NCBI GenBank assembly: GCA_017608955.1
Contig: JAFCEW010000019.1
Location: 1-6,485 of the forward strand
From: Candidatus Aenigmatarchaeota archaeon
GTDB lineage: Archaea > Aenigmatarchaeota > Aenigmatarchaeia > CG10238-14
Direction of reading: 5' to 3'
Length of the DNA: 6,485 bases
Position 1 is the first letter of the stretch. Each line of letters opens with the position of its first letter. Of the stretch, positions 4,956-6,485 are shown one piece after another. Both the position numbers and the translations under genes were made by a program. The notes under the pieces are model-generated. The model was not told where the DNA came from. It saw only the letters and a list, made by a program, of their open reading frames with translations, and did no database searches.

Positions 4956-5836
4956 AATTCCACGGATGGTCTTCTATTTTTAACAATCCCCAAAAATGAA
5001 AATTGGAATACTGCCAAAGAAACTAATATTAAAAAAAACATCATTTTTGATATGCTAATCCCAGTAAATGATGATAAAATGACTAAAAATGTAATACCTA
5101 AAGTTGGCATAATTACCGCAACCATCATGTACATCATTGCCAGTGGATTTAATTGAGATCCGTATTTTCTTATAGCAACTTTTTGTTCATAAGATAGATT
5201 AGCTACTATATTATCTAAAATATTTCCTATATCTACTCCAGATTTTATTGCATTTGTGATCTGCCATATAACTCTTCTAAAATGAAGTGATGGATTTTTT
5301 ATAGTTAATTCTTCCAATGCTTCAGTTTCTGACAATCCTGTACTTATTTTTTTAACGCATGTCTCAAATTCTTTTGATATAATTCCATAATTCCCTTTAG
5401 AAACAGAAACTAATCCATCAAATAATGAAACTCCTGATTTAACTTGAACTTGCAAATGTCTCAGAGCGAATATTATATTTTTTTCTATCTCCTTTGTTCT
5501 TTTAGAAATCATAAGTTTTGGATATAATGAAATATAAAAAAAACTTACAAAAAATGTTGTAGCAGACATTATGATAGTGACAAAAAAAAATGTCTGTGAT
5601 AATTGCATAAATTGATACATTGAAAACAATGAAGCAAAAATAATTCCTGTCCAAAAACAAGAAAACATAAATGCTATTGTTAAATATTCTCTTGCATTTA
5701 CATCAAAATCTATATTGCTGAGATTTGCATCTAAACCTGGAAATAATTTTGAGAGTCTGCTGCCTATACCATAAAATGGTTTGGCTATTTTTTTTGCCTT
5801 TGGTAATGATAAAGTTACGAATGGTATTTTTTGCAT
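4952..5836 (-). CDS. Type II secretion/type IV pilus F-domain membrane protein (TadC/ArlJ-like), first copy
   Basis: This is a platform protein of about 294 residues. After a 50-residue cytoplasmic start come membrane segments (about 53-72 and 84-106). A T2SSF domain follows (about 120-230) with 'ALRHLQVQVKSGVSLFDGLVSVS' (begins at 125) and 'AIKSGVDIGNILDNI' (197-211), then two C-terminal membrane segments (about 233-257 and 264-286). A TTG at 5839 is in frame immediately before the ATG at 5836. I use the ATG, which follows an AAGGT motif about 10 bases upstream within the end of the ATPase gene. It starts only 4 bp after the ATPase TAA and overlaps the next gene by 4 nt, so all three are cotranscribed. 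It probably contacts the ATPase in the cytoplasm. Confidence 0.9.
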   Translation of the reverse strand: MQKIPFVTLSLPKAKKIAKPFYGIGSRLSKLFPGLDANLSNIDFDVNAREYLTIAFMFSCFWTGIIFASLFSMYQFMQLSQTFFFVTIIMSATTFFVSFFYISLYPKLMISKRTKEIEKNIIFALRHLQVQVKSGVSLFDGLVSVSKGNYGIISKEFETCVKKISTGLSETEALEELTIKNPSLHFRRVIWQITNAIKSGVDIGNILDNIVANLSYEQKVAIRKYGSQLNPLAMMYMMVAVIMPTLGITFLVILSSFTGISISKMMFFLILVSLAVFQFSFLGIVKNRRPSVEL

Positions 5837-5840
5837 CAAC

Positions 5841-6485
5841 TTAACCTTTTAATAATTCTTTAGGAACTATCAGTTCTACCTTTCCATTTTTTCTTACTAT
5901 ATTTAAGACTCTTTTTGGATTTCTGTAATATTCTGCAATAATTTTTCCTACACCATCAACTGTATTAACATTTTTCTTAATTAACCAATTTAATATTTGT
6001 TTTTTTTCTTCTAGATTCTTTTTGATTTGTTGATTTGTCATCCCGGTATGCATTTTCAATCTTTTCATAAAAGTTTTGCTTTTTTTACATTTTTTTATTT
6101 TATCTGTCCTCACATCCCATCTATATAATATTCTTATCGGAACTCCTTTTTTATTTGGATCTATTGGAGCTACTATTTCTGAAATTTCATAGATTCTTCT
6201 TATACCTGTTCTTCTGTCTCTAAACATAACTACGAGTAAATCTAATGCCTCCATAAGTGTTTCAGGAACATCAATTGGTGGATTAACTAATCTTCTATAT
6301 GTTTGCTCACTTGTATCTGCATGCAAGGTTGAATATACACTATGACCTGTATGCATTGCTTCGAATAAAACTTCTGCTTGTCTTTGTCTTCTTATTTCTG
6401 CTACTATTATTCTATCTGGTCTCATTCTTAGACTATTAACTAAAAGATCTAACATACTTATTTCTCCTTTCCCTTCTGGGCTTGG
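5841..6485 (-). CDS. Type II/IV secretion ATPase, archaeal pilus type (C-terminal part)
   Basis: The frame is open through the right edge, so only the last 214 residues are visible. The N-terminal domain and Walker A motif lie outside. Seen here are 'PSPEGKGEIS' at the edge, then 'MRPDRIIVAEIRR' (about residues 21-33), a Walker B-type segment with the catalytic glutamate at 30. The histidine box is 'AMHTGHSVYSTLHAD' (43-57), and 'LDLLVVMFRDRRTGIRRIYEISEI' (81-104) closes the ATPase core. A C-terminal extension of about 105 residues, basic and helical, ends VELIVPKELLKG. These features place it in the TadA/VirB11/ArlI-like family that powers pilus or archaellum assembly. The linked F-domain proteins and pilin point to a type IV pilus. 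The in-frame ATG at 6455 is internal and not the true start. Confidence 0.93.
   Translation of the reverse strand, partial: PSPEGKGEISMLDLLVNSLRMRPDRIIVAEIRRQRQAEVLFEAMHTGHSVYSTLHADTSEQTYRRLVNPPIDVPETLMEALDLLVVMFRDRRTGIRRIYEISEIVAPIDPNKKGVPIRILYRWDVRTDKIKKCKKSKTFMKRLKMHTGMTNQQIKKNLEEKKQILNWLIKKNVNTVDGVGKIIAEYYRNPKRVLNIVRKNGKVELIVPKELLKG

Noticed and set aside
1..6485. Search for CRISPR arrays, insertion sequences, att sites next to the tRNA and toxin-antitoxin or defence genes
   Set aside because: There are no regularly spaced repeats, no transposase or integrase motifs, and no duplicated tRNA 3' end downstream. The genes seen are ordinary housekeeping, membrane and pilus genes.

Overview
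The window reads as a compact, AT-rich archaeal chromosome segment. The archaeal calls rest on four things: a class III (archaellin/pilin-type) signal peptide, archaeal-type pilus ATPase and F-domain membrane proteins, a ThiI carrying the three-cysteine pattern of the archaeal Fe-S type, and TATA-like boxes about 25-32 bp upstream of start codons with almost no leader. The small gene sizes, orphan small membrane proteins and pilin style resemble DPANN lineages (Woesearchaeota/Pacearchaeota/Nanoarchaeota-like). That placement is an inference from style, not from a marker gene.

Layout, left to right. At 1-66 (minus) is the first 22 codons of a gene running off the left edge. At 225-506 (plus) is a stand-alone ATP-cone protein. 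Positions 507-961 hold no clean gene: they contain hydrophobic reading-frame pieces in different phases (640-828 and 798-953, plus a shorter piece before 640) that look like one small membrane protein broken by frameshifts. An intact tRNA-Ser(GGA) lies at 962-1046, followed by an unrecognised 154-residue protein (1108-1572). Converging with it is thiI (1581-2648, minus), the tRNA 4-thiouridine synthase. Divergent from thiI, across only 54 bp, is a 203-residue multi-helix membrane protein of the TM-helix-repeat/mechanosensitive-channel-like type (2703-3314). A 41-residue single-helix membrane protein (3363-3488, minus) sits in the next gap.

The right half is a type IV pilus-like locus on the minus strand. 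In transcription order it runs: secretion ATPase (C-terminal part, 5841 to the right edge), first F-domain platform protein (4952-5836), second F-domain platform protein (3972-4955, 4-nt ATGA overlap with the first), then a pilin with a class III signal peptide (3550-3933) that has its own TATA box. Together these could build a minimal surface filament: the ATPase powers assembly, the two polytopic proteins form the membrane platform, and the pilin is the likely subunit. A prepilin peptidase would have to be encoded elsewhere.

No CRISPR array, insertion sequence or phage module is visible. I see no convincing novel multi-gene system. The points most worth a second look are the broken membrane gene, the solitary ATP-cone protein, the pilin with a CxxC close to its hydrophobic helix, the shared near-symmetric TATA element between thiI and the channel-like gene, and the orphan 154-residue protein.
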